DNA from: Opitutaceae bacterium
GTDB taxonomy: Bacteria > Verrucomicrobiota > Verrucomicrobiia > Opitutales > Opitutaceae
Length of the DNA stretch: 64,000 bases
Direction of reading: 5' to 3'
Assembly: GCA_016711225.1 (NCBI GenBank)
Contig: JADJTK010000006.1
Coordinates: forward strand, 186,001 to 250,000
In this document: one piece after another, positions 23,945 through 32,054 of the stretch
Layout of the letters: each line of letters begins with the position of its first letter
Position numbering within the stretch: position 1 is the first letter of the stretch
Notes under the pieces: model-generated
Seen by the model: the letters and a program-made list of their open reading frames with translations, nothing else
The model's database searches: none
Told to the model about the DNA's origin: nothing
Made by a program: the position numbers and the translations under genes

Positions 23945-26434
23945 TCAGAGCAGCTCACAGGCGCCGCCGGCGCAGGCGGTCGCCGCGCCGCGGGCCTCGT
24001 GGCCGGCGGTGTGATCCTCCTTCTCGGACACCTTGGCGTAGTCCACCGGGTTGTAGTGGAGACTGTTCCACTTGCGCACGTCCTCGCGGGTGCTGACCGA
24101 CTCGCGGGGCGCCTGGCGGTAGTCCTTGTCGCCGCTGGCCCCGAGCAGGGCCACGCCGGTGAAGGCGTGCTGGTGGTCCCAGATGAACTCGGCCACCGCC
24201 GGCCACTCGCCGGCCTGCACCGTGATGGTGTTGGAGACGTTGTGGTGCGCGTCGGTGTAGGTGGTGACGGCACGGCCCCCTTGCACCCAATTCTCCTGGA
24301 CGAGACGGACGTAGTCGAGCAGGCGCAGCGCGGGCACATCGTCCTTGAGCAGGGCGTGCGGCGGCGCCTCGACCGGGAAGGTGATCACCTCGGTGCCCTC
24401 GTTGTAGACCGATTTCTCGGTCATGTGCGGGTTGTGCTGCTTGAACCAGCGGAACATCGGGTCGCCGCTGCTGGCCTGGACCCGGCGGAAATACCGGCGG
24501 GCGTGATGCGGGTGGATGCCCGAGCCGGCGTTGAGCACCAGCGAGGAGGTCCCCTCGGGCTTCACACAGGTGGTGCGTGCGGCACGGCTGATGCCGAGGG
24601 CGGCGGCACCGGCGGCGTTGACGGCCTTCACCACCTCGGCGCCGCGGCGCAGGATCGAGGGGTCCAGAAGGATGTCAGGGTTGTCGAGCACGCCGCAGAT
24701 CGAGACGCCGATGAGGGCCTCGCGCTCATTGATCACGCGGGTGACCGGCCCGAGGTACGGAATCTCGGTGTAGGTGGCCTGCACGGTGCCGATGAGGGCC
24801 GCGGCACGGGCGAGCGCGAAGAACTGCTCCGGGGTGTCGGCGGCGGCACCGGAGATCGTCGAGAGGTTGCACATCTGCCAGCCCCACAACTCCATGCCCT
24901 CCTCGAGAGGCCCGGTGTAGCCGTAGGTACGCAGTTTTTCGATCTCGCGGGAGGTCACCACCAAGCGCGGGTTGAGCGCGATCTCGACGCAGGGATTCGG
25001 GAGCACGTCGGGGTCGGAGCCGTTGACGAAGTAGAACCCGGGCTCGCCGTATTGCTTCTGGCACTCGAAAAGGCGCTGATAGACGTCGCGCGAAGTCTCG
25101 TCGCGCACGAGCACGGCGCTGTTGTTGGAGGCGGAGCGCTGCGGATGGGTGCGGAACCACTCGCCGGTCTTGGCGGCCATCATCTCCTCGTCCTCAGGGC
25201 TGAAGAGGCAGATCGTGGCCGAGCGGCGGATCCCCCCGGAGAGGACCGACTGGGCCACATGCATGCAGATATCGTACACCTCGATCGGGCGCAGCTGGCG
25301 ACCGGCCGAGCCGATGAGAATCTCCTCGACGCGGGTCAGGGCGCGCTTGAGCGGGAGATGGCCGGGGGCCTTGCCGCCGCTGGTCTTGAGCAGCGAGCCG
25401 CGCGAGCGGATCTGATGGAAGGAGAACTCGACCTTGTAACCGTGTAGGAATGACTGAAAAAGCTCGTGGAGGGAATCCGACCAGCCCTCGACGGTGTCGG
25501 GCACCGCGTAGTGTTTCACCGGGATCTCCAACTCGTCGCCGCGGGCGGCGAGGGCCGGCAACTGGGCCACATGCTGCTTCTGCACGGAGAAGCCGCAGCC
25601 GCAGCCGCTGAGCAGGAGGAAGAAGTACTCGCGGAAGAACTCGGGGCGATTCACCGGCGAAGCGGTGCAGTTGTAGATGCGTGCGTTGGAGACCTCGATG
25701 GCGCGGCCGCCGAACTGCAGCGAGCGCATCGAGGGCAGCACCTTCTTCGACTTCACCAGGTCGAACGAGCGGCGAATCTCCTCGGAGACGGTGCCGAGCG
25801 GGCCCGCATCGCGGGCGGCCTCGGCCGACACGGTGCCCTTGGCCACGAGCTCGCGCATGGCGGTGTTGATGTCGCGATCGGCGTGTTTGACCAAGCGCCG
25901 CTGGTGCATCTGCGCCACGCGTTCGACGGCCTCCGGCCAGACCTCGCGGCGGCCCAGCTTCTCGTCGTAGCGGCAATAGCGGCTGATCGCGATGTAGTCC
26001 TGCAGGCCGCAGTCGCCGTGGCTCACCGGTCGGAGCTCGGAATGCTGGATGCGGTAGAAGATGTAGTGGCGGGCGATCTCGTAGCGGCCGTGCTTGAGCA
26101 GGGTCAACTCGATGAGGTCCTGCACATCCTCGACCCCGGGGGCCCCGGCGGTGCCGAACTTCTCGATGACCATGTCGCGCACCTCCGCCGAGAGGTTGAA
26201 GACGTCGCGGAACTCGGCCTCATCGAGCCCGTAGCGTTGCTCGGTGTTGTCGCGGTGGGGGTTCTTGGTTTCGTCGTGCTTGGACCCGTAGGCCGCAAGG
26301 GCAATGGCGCGCACAATACGCTCGAGTTTGAACGGGGCGGCTTTGCCGTCGCGCTTCTTGACAGTGATGAGGATTTCCGACGCGGACATGGAAGTGATTC
26401 TTTCGGTGGGACTGGGAGAGAGGGCTGCGGACAT
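23945..26434 (-). CDS. nrdJ: Adenosylcobalamin-dependent (class II) ribonucleoside-triphosphate reductase
   Basis: 829 residues (a second in-frame ATG at 26389 would give 814). Residues ~20-130 form an ATP-cone (ILITVKKRDGKAAPFKLERI). The catalytic barrel follows, with CTASPVNRPEFFREYFF (Cys256, one of the redox pair), SGGIRRSATICLFSPED, the thiyl-radical loop NPCVEI (Asn480, Cys482, Glu484) and WQMCNLSTISG (Cys522, redox partner). The C-terminus ends CAGGACELL (Cys821/Cys826), the shuttle pair. All residues expected for B12-dependent reduction of NTPs are in place, and the sequence resembles the monomeric RTPR of Lactobacillus. It makes dNTPs without oxygen or a NrdB subunit. It lies 60 nt downstream of the NrdA-like gene on the same strand. 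Confidence 0.95.
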   Translation of the reverse strand: MSAALSPSPTERITSMSASEILITVKKRDGKAAPFKLERIVRAIALAAYGSKHDETKNPHRDNTEQRYGLDEAEFRDVFNLSAEVRDMVIEKFGTAGAPGVEDVQDLIELTLLKHGRYEIARHYIFYRIQHSELRPVSHGDCGLQDYIAISRYCRYDEKLGRREVWPEAVERVAQMHQRRLVKHADRDINTAMRELVAKGTVSAEAARDAGPLGTVSEEIRRSFDLVKSKKVLPSMRSLQFGGRAIEVSNARIYNCTASPVNRPEFFREYFFLLLSGCGCGFSVQKQHVAQLPALAARGDELEIPVKHYAVPDTVEGWSDSLHELFQSFLHGYKVEFSFHQIRSRGSLLKTSGGKAPGHLPLKRALTRVEEILIGSAGRQLRPIEVYDICMHVAQSVLSGGIRRSATICLFSPEDEEMMAAKTGEWFRTHPQRSASNNSAVLVRDETSRDVYQRLFECQKQYGEPGFYFVNGSDPDVLPNPCVEIALNPRLVVTSREIEKLRTYGYTGPLEEGMELWGWQMCNLSTISGAAADTPEQFFALARAAALIGTVQATYTEIPYLGPVTRVINEREALIGVSICGVLDNPDILLDPSILRRGAEVVKAVNAAGAAALGISRAARTTCVKPEGTSSLVLNAGSGIHPHHARRYFRRVQASSGDPMFRWFKQHNPHMTEKSVYNEGTEVITFPVEAPPHALLKDDVPALRLLDYVRLVQENWVQGGRAVTTYTDAHHNVSNTITVQAGEWPAVAEFIWDHQHAFTGVALLGASGDKDYRQAPRESVSTREDVRKWNSLHYNPVDYAKVSEKEDHTAGHEARGAATACAGGACELL

Positions 26435-26494
26435 GGGCAGGGGTGCGTTCAGGACTGCAGTTGCGAAAACAGTGGGGAAAGGGATCGACCGGGC

Positions 26495-29400
26495 TCAGGG
26501 CTGAGGATGATGGCGGTGCTGGCTGGTGTGCGTCAGGGCGACCCGCCACACCGACTTCAGACCCATGCGCCAAGCGGTGAGCAGCAGCGCGGAGAGCGCG
26601 CCGGCATCGGCGCCGGCCCGCGGCAGGCTGAGCGAGAGCGTCTGCGACTGGTCGATCCACTTCTGCCGGCTAGCTGCGGCGCGCAGCAGCCAACCCGGGT
26701 CGATTTCGCCAGCGGTGAGATGCTTGCGCTTGAGATCGTCGGGGATCGCCGCGATCTCGGGCACCTCCCCATCGAAATACTTCAAGTTGTCGATCATCTC
26801 CAGGGACCACAGACCACGGGCCTTGAGGTCGCGCACCAGCGCCGGGGCCACCACCACGAATTCGCCCGAGAGGGTCGATTGTACCTGCAAATTGCGGGCG
26901 CACGGCTCGATCGAGGGAGAAGTGCCGGCCACCTGATCGATCCACGGGGTGGCCGAAAGGGCAAGCAACGCGGAGTTGCGCAGTCCGTGCGCGGCCACCA
27001 ACTCGCGGATGGGCTGCCAATCGAGGCGGCCGCCGATCGGCACGTCCAGGGGCCTGCCGCGCTCCTGCGCGAGTTGGGCGAGGGTATCGGCCGGGAACAG
27101 GCCGCGGTCCCATTTCGAGCCTTTGAACGTCGGATACGGCCCGCGTTCGGCGGCCAACTCGGCCGAGGCCAGGGCGGCGGCGTGGGCGAGCGACTCGAGG
27201 CACTCATCGCCGAAGGCCACCGCTTCGGCGGAGGCAAAGGCCAGACCCCGCAGGTGCAGCGCCTGCGCCAACCCCATCGCGCCCAGCCCGAGCGGGCGGT
27301 GGCGTTGGGCGGCGCGGCGGGCGGCCTCGGTAGGGAAACGATGGAGATCGAGGACGTTGTCGAGGGCCCGCACGGCCAGGCGCACCGTGGCGCGCAGCAG
27401 CGGCAGGTCGAGCGCGCCGGCGGCGTCGAGGTGCGCATCCAGCACCACCGAGCCGAGACTGCAGGCGGCGGTTTCATCGGTACCGGTGGCCAGCACCTGG
27501 TCGGTGCCATGGCTCGGGCAGCGCACGGTGCCGGCGTGATCCTGCGGGGTGCGCACCGCGCACGCGTCCTTGAAGGCGATCCAGGATTCGCCCGTGATCA
27601 GTATCCCCTCAAGCATTTCCCGCCAGAGATCGGCGGCGCCCAGACGGCGGCTCCACAGCCCTCCGGCGGCGGCCTGCGCCTCGTAGGCCTCGTAGCGGCG
27701 GGCAAAGGCGGCGCCGTGCAGCCCGGCGAGATCCGGCGTATCGGAAGGCCGGAAGAGCGTCCAGTGGGCACCGGCGACCACGCGCTGGAGAAACAGATCG
27801 GGCACCCAGTGGCCGGTGGCGAGGACGGCCGCCCCGTCGCCGGCGGGGGCGCCGCGGCGCAAAGCGAGGAAGGCGGGAAGATCGCTGTGCCACGTCTCCA
27901 AATACGCACAGCCGGCGACCGGGCCGATCGCCGCGAGCATCGCCTGGTGCAGGCGCAGGGACGGCACCAGGCCGGGCGCGCCGGGGGCGGCCCCGCCCAC
28001 CGCCGTCCACGAGCCGGCGAGCGAGCCGCCGGGGGTGGCCAGATAGGCGTTGTCGGCGATGCCGCGCTGCATCACCCCGTCGAGGCGGTCCTCGACGTGG
28101 TAGGTGTAGTGGGCGAGCAGTTGGTGGTTGAGCGTGCCAACGTGGGCCAGCACCGCGGCGGCCGGGAGAAAGCGCCGGGCCTTGAACACCTCGTAGAGCC
28201 CGAAGCAGAAGACCTCGCGGCCGCGTTTCTCCTCGAAGCACAGGCCCATCGCCACGCGCATCCAGAGGAACTGCGGCACCTCAAGGTGGCGAACCTTCGC
28301 GCCATCCAGCCGCGCAGTGACCAAAAACCGATCACAGAGCACCTGCACCGCGGCGAGGTCGAGCGCGAGGTCGGCGGCCGGGTCGAGCGCGGCGGCGAGC
28401 TCCTCCAGGCGGTAGGCCTCGAGCAGGCGGGGCTGGAGCAGCCCGAGGGCCACGGCCTCGAACACGTATTCAGCAAAAACACGCCGATGGAACTCGCGCA
28501 GGCGGTTGATGCCGTCGCGCACGATATCCCAGCCCAACGCCTCCTCGTAGAGATAGGTGAGCTGCAGGCGGCCGGCGAAACGGGCGAACTCGGAATCGCG
28601 CTCGATCAGGCACCGCGCGTTGCGGGCGATGGCCGCGGCCAAATCGGCCTGGGTGATGTTGTCGTAGACGGTGCGCCGCAGCTCGTGCTCGATCTCGTCG
28701 GGAGCAAGCCGCAGGTCGAGACCGCTGGCCGCAAACTCGATGCGCAGGCGCAGATCGTGGCCGTCCCACAGGTAAGTGTCGCCGGCCGGGCGCATGACCA
28801 CGACCATCGTGGGCTGGGCGGCGGCGGCGGGCGCGGCGGAAGTCTCGGTGCCGCGCACGGCGGCGCGCATCGAGCGGTAGATGATGAAGGTCTCGGCCGC
28901 CTTGAAATGGCCCGCCCGCATCAGCTCTTCCTGGACAACATCCTGGACCTCCTCGATGTGCAGGAAGGCCTCGCGCGTCGCCAGGGCCCGGGCGGTGACG
29001 GCGCGGGCGATCTCGGCGGCGGGCGTGGTCGGCTGGTGGAGGGAGAGGAAGGCCTTGCGGATGGAGATCTCGATCTTGGCCTCGTTCCAGGGCACCACCT
29101 GGCCGTTGCGCCGGATCAGCCGCACCGGCGTGGAGCAGGAGACGCGATCGGTGCCGAGCTTGGCGCCGCGGCTGTGCAAGAGACTCTTGGCGACGTCGTA
29201 GGCGTTGTTGTCGACCAGCGTCTTCTCGATGAGGACGTAGAGATCGTGGAGATTGAGCCGCAGCGGCCGCTGCTGCAGGGCCAGGGCGGTGAGGTTGCCG
29301 GCCACCTCGTCGGCGATACGCGCCACGAAGGTCTTGTGGTCGGCCGTGAAGATCTCACGCTCCCCGCGGGCCAGCAGAAGGGTGGTCAGCGACTTGCCGA

Positions 29401-29587
29401 CAGTGTCGGCGATCTCCCCGAGGTCGAACGGCTCCGGTCCCTGCGGGCAGAGCACCTGCACCTCAGGCAGCCGAGCCTGACGGTCACGCACCGTGTCGCG
29501 CCACGGATAATTGGGCTTCTGGTCCTTCGGCGTGGAGGCAAAACGCTTGAGCGCGAGGTCGTGCTCGAGACTGGAGTGCGGTGTCAT
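26495..29587 (-). CDS. NrdA-like protein, catalytic residues lost (probable ribonucleotide reductase pseudoenzyme)
   Basis: 1030 residues. Two ATP-cone-like domains (about 45-135 and 155-245) precede a class I NrdA-type barrel, recognised from YLETWHSDLPAFLALRR, HWVPDLFLQRVVAGAHWTLF, WIAFKDACAVRTPQDHAGTV, HRPLGLGAMGLAQAL and SKWDRGLFPADTL. Against the usual PQDHxGVVHSSNLCTEITL, the aligned segment reads PQDHAGTVRCPSHGTDQVL. Catalytic Asn, Cys and Glu become Ser692, Gly694 and Asp696. Near the C-terminus the radical-transfer Tyr-Tyr is Trp1014-Arg1015, and no terminal Cys pair is seen. The first redox Cys is also not evident. The frame is continuous and codon use matches the neighbours. No nrdB is nearby. 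It may regulate the class II enzyme encoded 60 nt downstream. Confidence 0.88.
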   Translation of the reverse strand: MTPHSSLEHDLALKRFASTPKDQKPNYPWRDTVRDRQARLPEVQVLCPQGPEPFDLGEIADTVGKSLTTLLLARGEREIFTADHKTFVARIADEVAGNLTALALQQRPLRLNLHDLYVLIEKTLVDNNAYDVAKSLLHSRGAKLGTDRVSCSTPVRLIRRNGQVVPWNEAKIEISIRKAFLSLHQPTTPAAEIARAVTARALATREAFLHIEEVQDVVQEELMRAGHFKAAETFIIYRSMRAAVRGTETSAAPAAAAQPTMVVVMRPAGDTYLWDGHDLRLRIEFAASGLDLRLAPDEIEHELRRTVYDNITQADLAAAIARNARCLIERDSEFARFAGRLQLTYLYEEALGWDIVRDGINRLREFHRRVFAEYVFEAVALGLLQPRLLEAYRLEELAAALDPAADLALDLAAVQVLCDRFLVTARLDGAKVRHLEVPQFLWMRVAMGLCFEEKRGREVFCFGLYEVFKARRFLPAAAVLAHVGTLNHQLLAHYTYHVEDRLDGVMQRGIADNAYLATPGGSLAGSWTAVGGAAPGAPGLVPSLRLHQAMLAAIGPVAGCAYLETWHSDLPAFLALRRGAPAGDGAAVLATGHWVPDLFLQRVVAGAHWTLFRPSDTPDLAGLHGAAFARRYEAYEAQAAAGGLWSRRLGAADLWREMLEGILITGESWIAFKDACAVRTPQDHAGTVRCPSHGTDQVLATGTDETAACSLGSVVLDAHLDAAGALDLPLLRATVRLAVRALDNVLDLHRFPTEAARRAAQRHRPLGLGAMGLAQALHLRGLAFASAEAVAFGDECLESLAHAAALASAELAAERGPYPTFKGSKWDRGLFPADTLAQLAQERGRPLDVPIGGRLDWQPIRELVAAHGLRNSALLALSATPWIDQVAGTSPSIEPCARNLQVQSTLSGEFVVVAPALVRDLKARGLWSLEMIDNLKYFDGEVPEIAAIPDDLKRKHLTAGEIDPGWLLRAAASRQKWIDQSQTLSLSLPRAGADAGALSALLLTAWRMGLKSVWRVALTHTSQHRHHPQP

Positions 29588-29635
29588 CCCTGAGAGGCGA
29601 ACAACGGACGGAGGACGAAAAGGCGGGGCGTACGC

Positions 29636-29669
29636 AAAAGCGAAGCCCCGGCACCGCGCGGTGCCGGGG
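29636..29669 (-). promoter_or_regulatory. Perfect 24-bp palindrome with T-run in the nrd operon leader (possible attenuator)
   Basis: Positions 29646-29669 are a perfect 12+12-bp palindrome (CCCCGGCACCGC and its complement). On the minus strand it is followed by GCTTCGCTTTTGCG, so it could terminate transcription about 50 nt before the NrdA-like start codon. That position suits an attenuator or a cap-like RNA structure. No B12-riboswitch signature was found next to it. Confidence 0.45.
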
Positions 29670-29890
29670 GCTCGCGCGGGAGATTAGGATCGGTCGCCGC
29701 CAGGGGCGGTGGCGACGGGGGTGGCCGAGGCTCGCCAAGTGCGAGAGAACCGGACAGCCGCAAAGGCCGAACCGGAACGGTTCAAAGCGGGAGCGGACTG
29801 GCGATTATCAGGCATGAGGGAAGCGACGGTTGAAACGAGCGGGAGAAAAGCAACGAGTGGCCCCGAAAAACAACAGACCGAGACGTTTGG

Positions 29891-29944
29891 CCACACAAAG
29901 TTGTTGGGAGTTGTTTACTTCTTGTTCACCACAACGGGTTGTGG
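29891..29944. promoter_or_regulatory. Pair of related palindromes upstream of the nrd operon (possible repressor sites)
   Basis: CCACACAAAGTTGTTG (29891-29906) and CCACAACGGGTTGTGG (29929-29944; 7-bp perfect arms) share the form CCACA-N6-TTGTGG. They sit about 300-360 bp upstream of the NrdA-like start in a locally AT-rich stretch. A pair of 16-bp palindromes recalls NrdR boxes, but the 38-bp start-to-start spacing and the sequence do not fit the NrdR consensus well. They could be operator sites for another regulator. Confidence 0.3.
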
Positions 29945-30478
29945 GTAACCAAGACGCAACGCACTACATATGGGTTTTGCCCAAAAACGCGTCAACTGGT
30001 TTCTCGCCCCGCGCTGTGAATAACCCAGTCGCAGCGTGGCCTCCTCTAGACCCACGGCCTTCCCCTTTGTCGGCCACCCCAAAGCCTCCGGTTCGGAGGC
30101 CCTCCTAGGCGTCCAAAACCGCCCCACCCCGCGCTCTCCGATCACCCCGCGCAACCGCTTGGTTTGACGGACCGTCCCGACTTGGGATCGGACCGATCAG
30201 CTTCGGGCCCCCGCCTCGATGTCGTGGCTCCCCGGGGTGGCCCCGATTGCCCCCAAGCGGGCCTGGACTCGATCCGCGAGAGACGCGCCCTGCGGCAGGG
30301 CCGAGAGGGCGCGGAGCCCTTCGGCCGGGGCAGCGCCCCAGCCTACAGGAGGGCACTCACCTTGGCCGAGGCGGTGCCCGGCCGCCAGGCCCGGCCTGAA
30401 GCCTGGGCCACGGCCAAACGGCGATCACGAAGCCCGCGGAGACCGGGCCGGTGACTCGCTGCTCGCGATGCCTTTCGC
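29945..30478. other. Intergenic region, no gene seen
   Basis: The first ~100 bp are AT-richer than the surroundings and may hold the nrd promoter (minus strand). The remainder is GC-rich without protein-like frames. Confidence 0.35.
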
Positions 30479-31885
30479 TCACTCCAGCCTGCAATCCTGT
30501 GCGTCGATGGCCGGCGCGCCGTTGTACCCCTGGGCCTTCGTAACGATCTCGCCCACCACTCCGCGTAACCACATAGCAGGCACGGCGGGGCTCGCCTGGG
30601 CCAGCCAGGCCTCGCGGGGAAGGATCTCCCCCGTGTTGCGCAACCGCTTCCAATCCGGCAGCCATTCGGCCGTCGCCGGCCCGGCGGGCCAACGCACATC
30701 AAAATTGGTCACCCGCAACTGCTGCACGTTCTCGGCCACCAGGGCGGCCGTCGCCCGCCGCGCCTCCAGACTTCCAATGCGCTCCTCGAGCATCGCCGGC
30801 TCCAGGTAGCGCCTGGTGTTCTCGACCACGGGATAACGCAGCGTCACATCGTCGAGCCGCACATCCTCGATCATGCCGCCGTTGGCGGCCGCAATGATCA
30901 TGCGGCCGTCGGTGAGCGCCCGTAGGTTGCGCACCGTCACCCCGCGGATGGCCGGGGCGCCCCCCGCCGCCGGATCGGCCGGGCGGGCATTGATCACCAG
31001 CGGGCGCGCATCCAGCAACTCGCCACGCGTGTCGACGATGATGTCATGCACCAGCACCTCCTCGATGCCACCGGCCTCCACGGCGTGGAGCGCCACAGCG
31101 GTGTGGCTGTGATGCACGATGCAATCGCTGAAGATGATGTCGCGGATCGGGTGCCAGCTCTCGGGTCCGCAGGCCAAGGCCGAACCGTTGGCCCGCAGCG
31201 TGCACCGGCTCACCGTCACCCGCTCGCAGGGGCCGGCGTCGCGCGCGGCCTTGATGGCGATCGCGTCGGTTCCGGTCACGATCATGCTGTCCCGTACCCA
31301 GACATCGCGGCAGCCATTGAGCACCAGGCCGTCGGAGTCGGGCGCGCGCAGGTCGTTCTCGATACGCACACAGTGCACCCAGGCCCGCTCGCAGCGCAGC
31401 AGATGCAGAGTCCAACCGACCGCATTGCGCAGACAGGCATCGGCCACGCGCACGTCGTGGCAGTCAACAAACTCGATCAACGGGGTGACCAGACGGCGCT
31501 TCACCTTGATCGGGGCGCGAGGATCAGCGGCGTCCTCCCAGAAGTCGGCAGCACTGCCGTCGATCACCCCCGGCCCGCACAGCCCGATGTTCTCGCAGCC
31601 GCGGGCGACGATCAGGTGATAGGGATGGCGATCGCCGTGGCTTTCCGCGATGGGGCGATAGTCCTCGAGATCGGGAGAAGCGAGCAACACCGCGCCATGG
31701 GTGAGCTCCAAGGTGACATTGGAGCGCAACTCCAAGGTGCCGCAACGGAAGGTGCCCCGAGGGAAGACCACCGTGCCTCCGCCCACCGTGGCGGCCATGT
31801 TGATCGCCCGTTGCACGGAATCGGTCGCCTGAGACCAGCCGTCGTTGACGTCGCCAAACTCGGTAACGAGGAATCGGGTATTCAC
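30479..31885 (-). CDS. Glycoside hydrolase family 28-like right-handed beta-helix protein
   Basis: 468 residues. The N-terminus has the GH28 opening (TEFGDVNDGWSQATDSVQRA, VGGGTVVFPRGTFRCGTLEL, NVTLELTHGAVLLASPDLED) followed by parallel beta-helix repeats (HPYHLIVARGCENIGLCGPGVIDGSA). Polygalacturonases normally show NTDG, GDD, GHG and RIK. Here the first is APDSDG (Asp185 kept), the second is VTGTDAIAIK (Thr206-Asp207, so one of the two Asp is lost), and GHG is replaced by NGSALACG. No signal peptide is visible, so it may act in the cytoplasm on oligogalacturonides or another glycan, or have a modified mechanism. It is a single gene, divergent from its neighbour. Confidence 0.85.
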   Translation of the reverse strand: MNTRFLVTEFGDVNDGWSQATDSVQRAINMAATVGGGTVVFPRGTFRCGTLELRSNVTLELTHGAVLLASPDLEDYRPIAESHGDRHPYHLIVARGCENIGLCGPGVIDGSAADFWEDAADPRAPIKVKRRLVTPLIEFVDCHDVRVADACLRNAVGWTLHLLRCERAWVHCVRIENDLRAPDSDGLVLNGCRDVWVRDSMIVTGTDAIAIKAARDAGPCERVTVSRCTLRANGSALACGPESWHPIRDIIFSDCIVHHSHTAVALHAVEAGGIEEVLVHDIIVDTRGELLDARPLVINARPADPAAGGAPAIRGVTVRNLRALTDGRMIIAAANGGMIEDVRLDDVTLRYPVVENTRRYLEPAMLEERIGSLEARRATAALVAENVQQLRVTNFDVRWPAGPATAEWLPDWKRLRNTGEILPREAWLAQASPAVPAMWLRGVVGEIVTKAQGYNGAPAIDAQDCRLE

Positions 31886-32054
31886 AACGGAGGTCGAGCT
31901 AGTCCCATGCCGGGCCGCTGGCGAGGCAGAACAAATCCTCCCCCTGAGAGTTTTCCTCCGCTCGCGGCGCCCAGCGCGACGCCGGCGCCACCGCCAGGCC
32001 CGCTCGTAGGTGAAAATGCCTCGCCAACCGCCGCCGCTGCGCTACCCACGAGCG

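Noticed and set aside
25466..29593. Very long open frame on the plus strand opposite the ribonucleotide reductase genes
   Set aside because: It is the antisense shadow of two real genes in GC-rich DNA. Composition is Gly/Arg/His/Ala-rich with no domain, and the opposite strand encodes clear enzymes.
29891..29944. Confident NrdR boxes
   Set aside because: Two palindromes exist, but the sequence departs from the consensus and the spacing is 38 bp rather than about three helical turns. They are reported only as possible operators.
29588..30000. Cobalamin riboswitch upstream of the class II reductase operon
   Set aside because: I looked for a B12-box-like sequence on the minus strand and found none. 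Only a simple GC palindrome and short dyads are visible.
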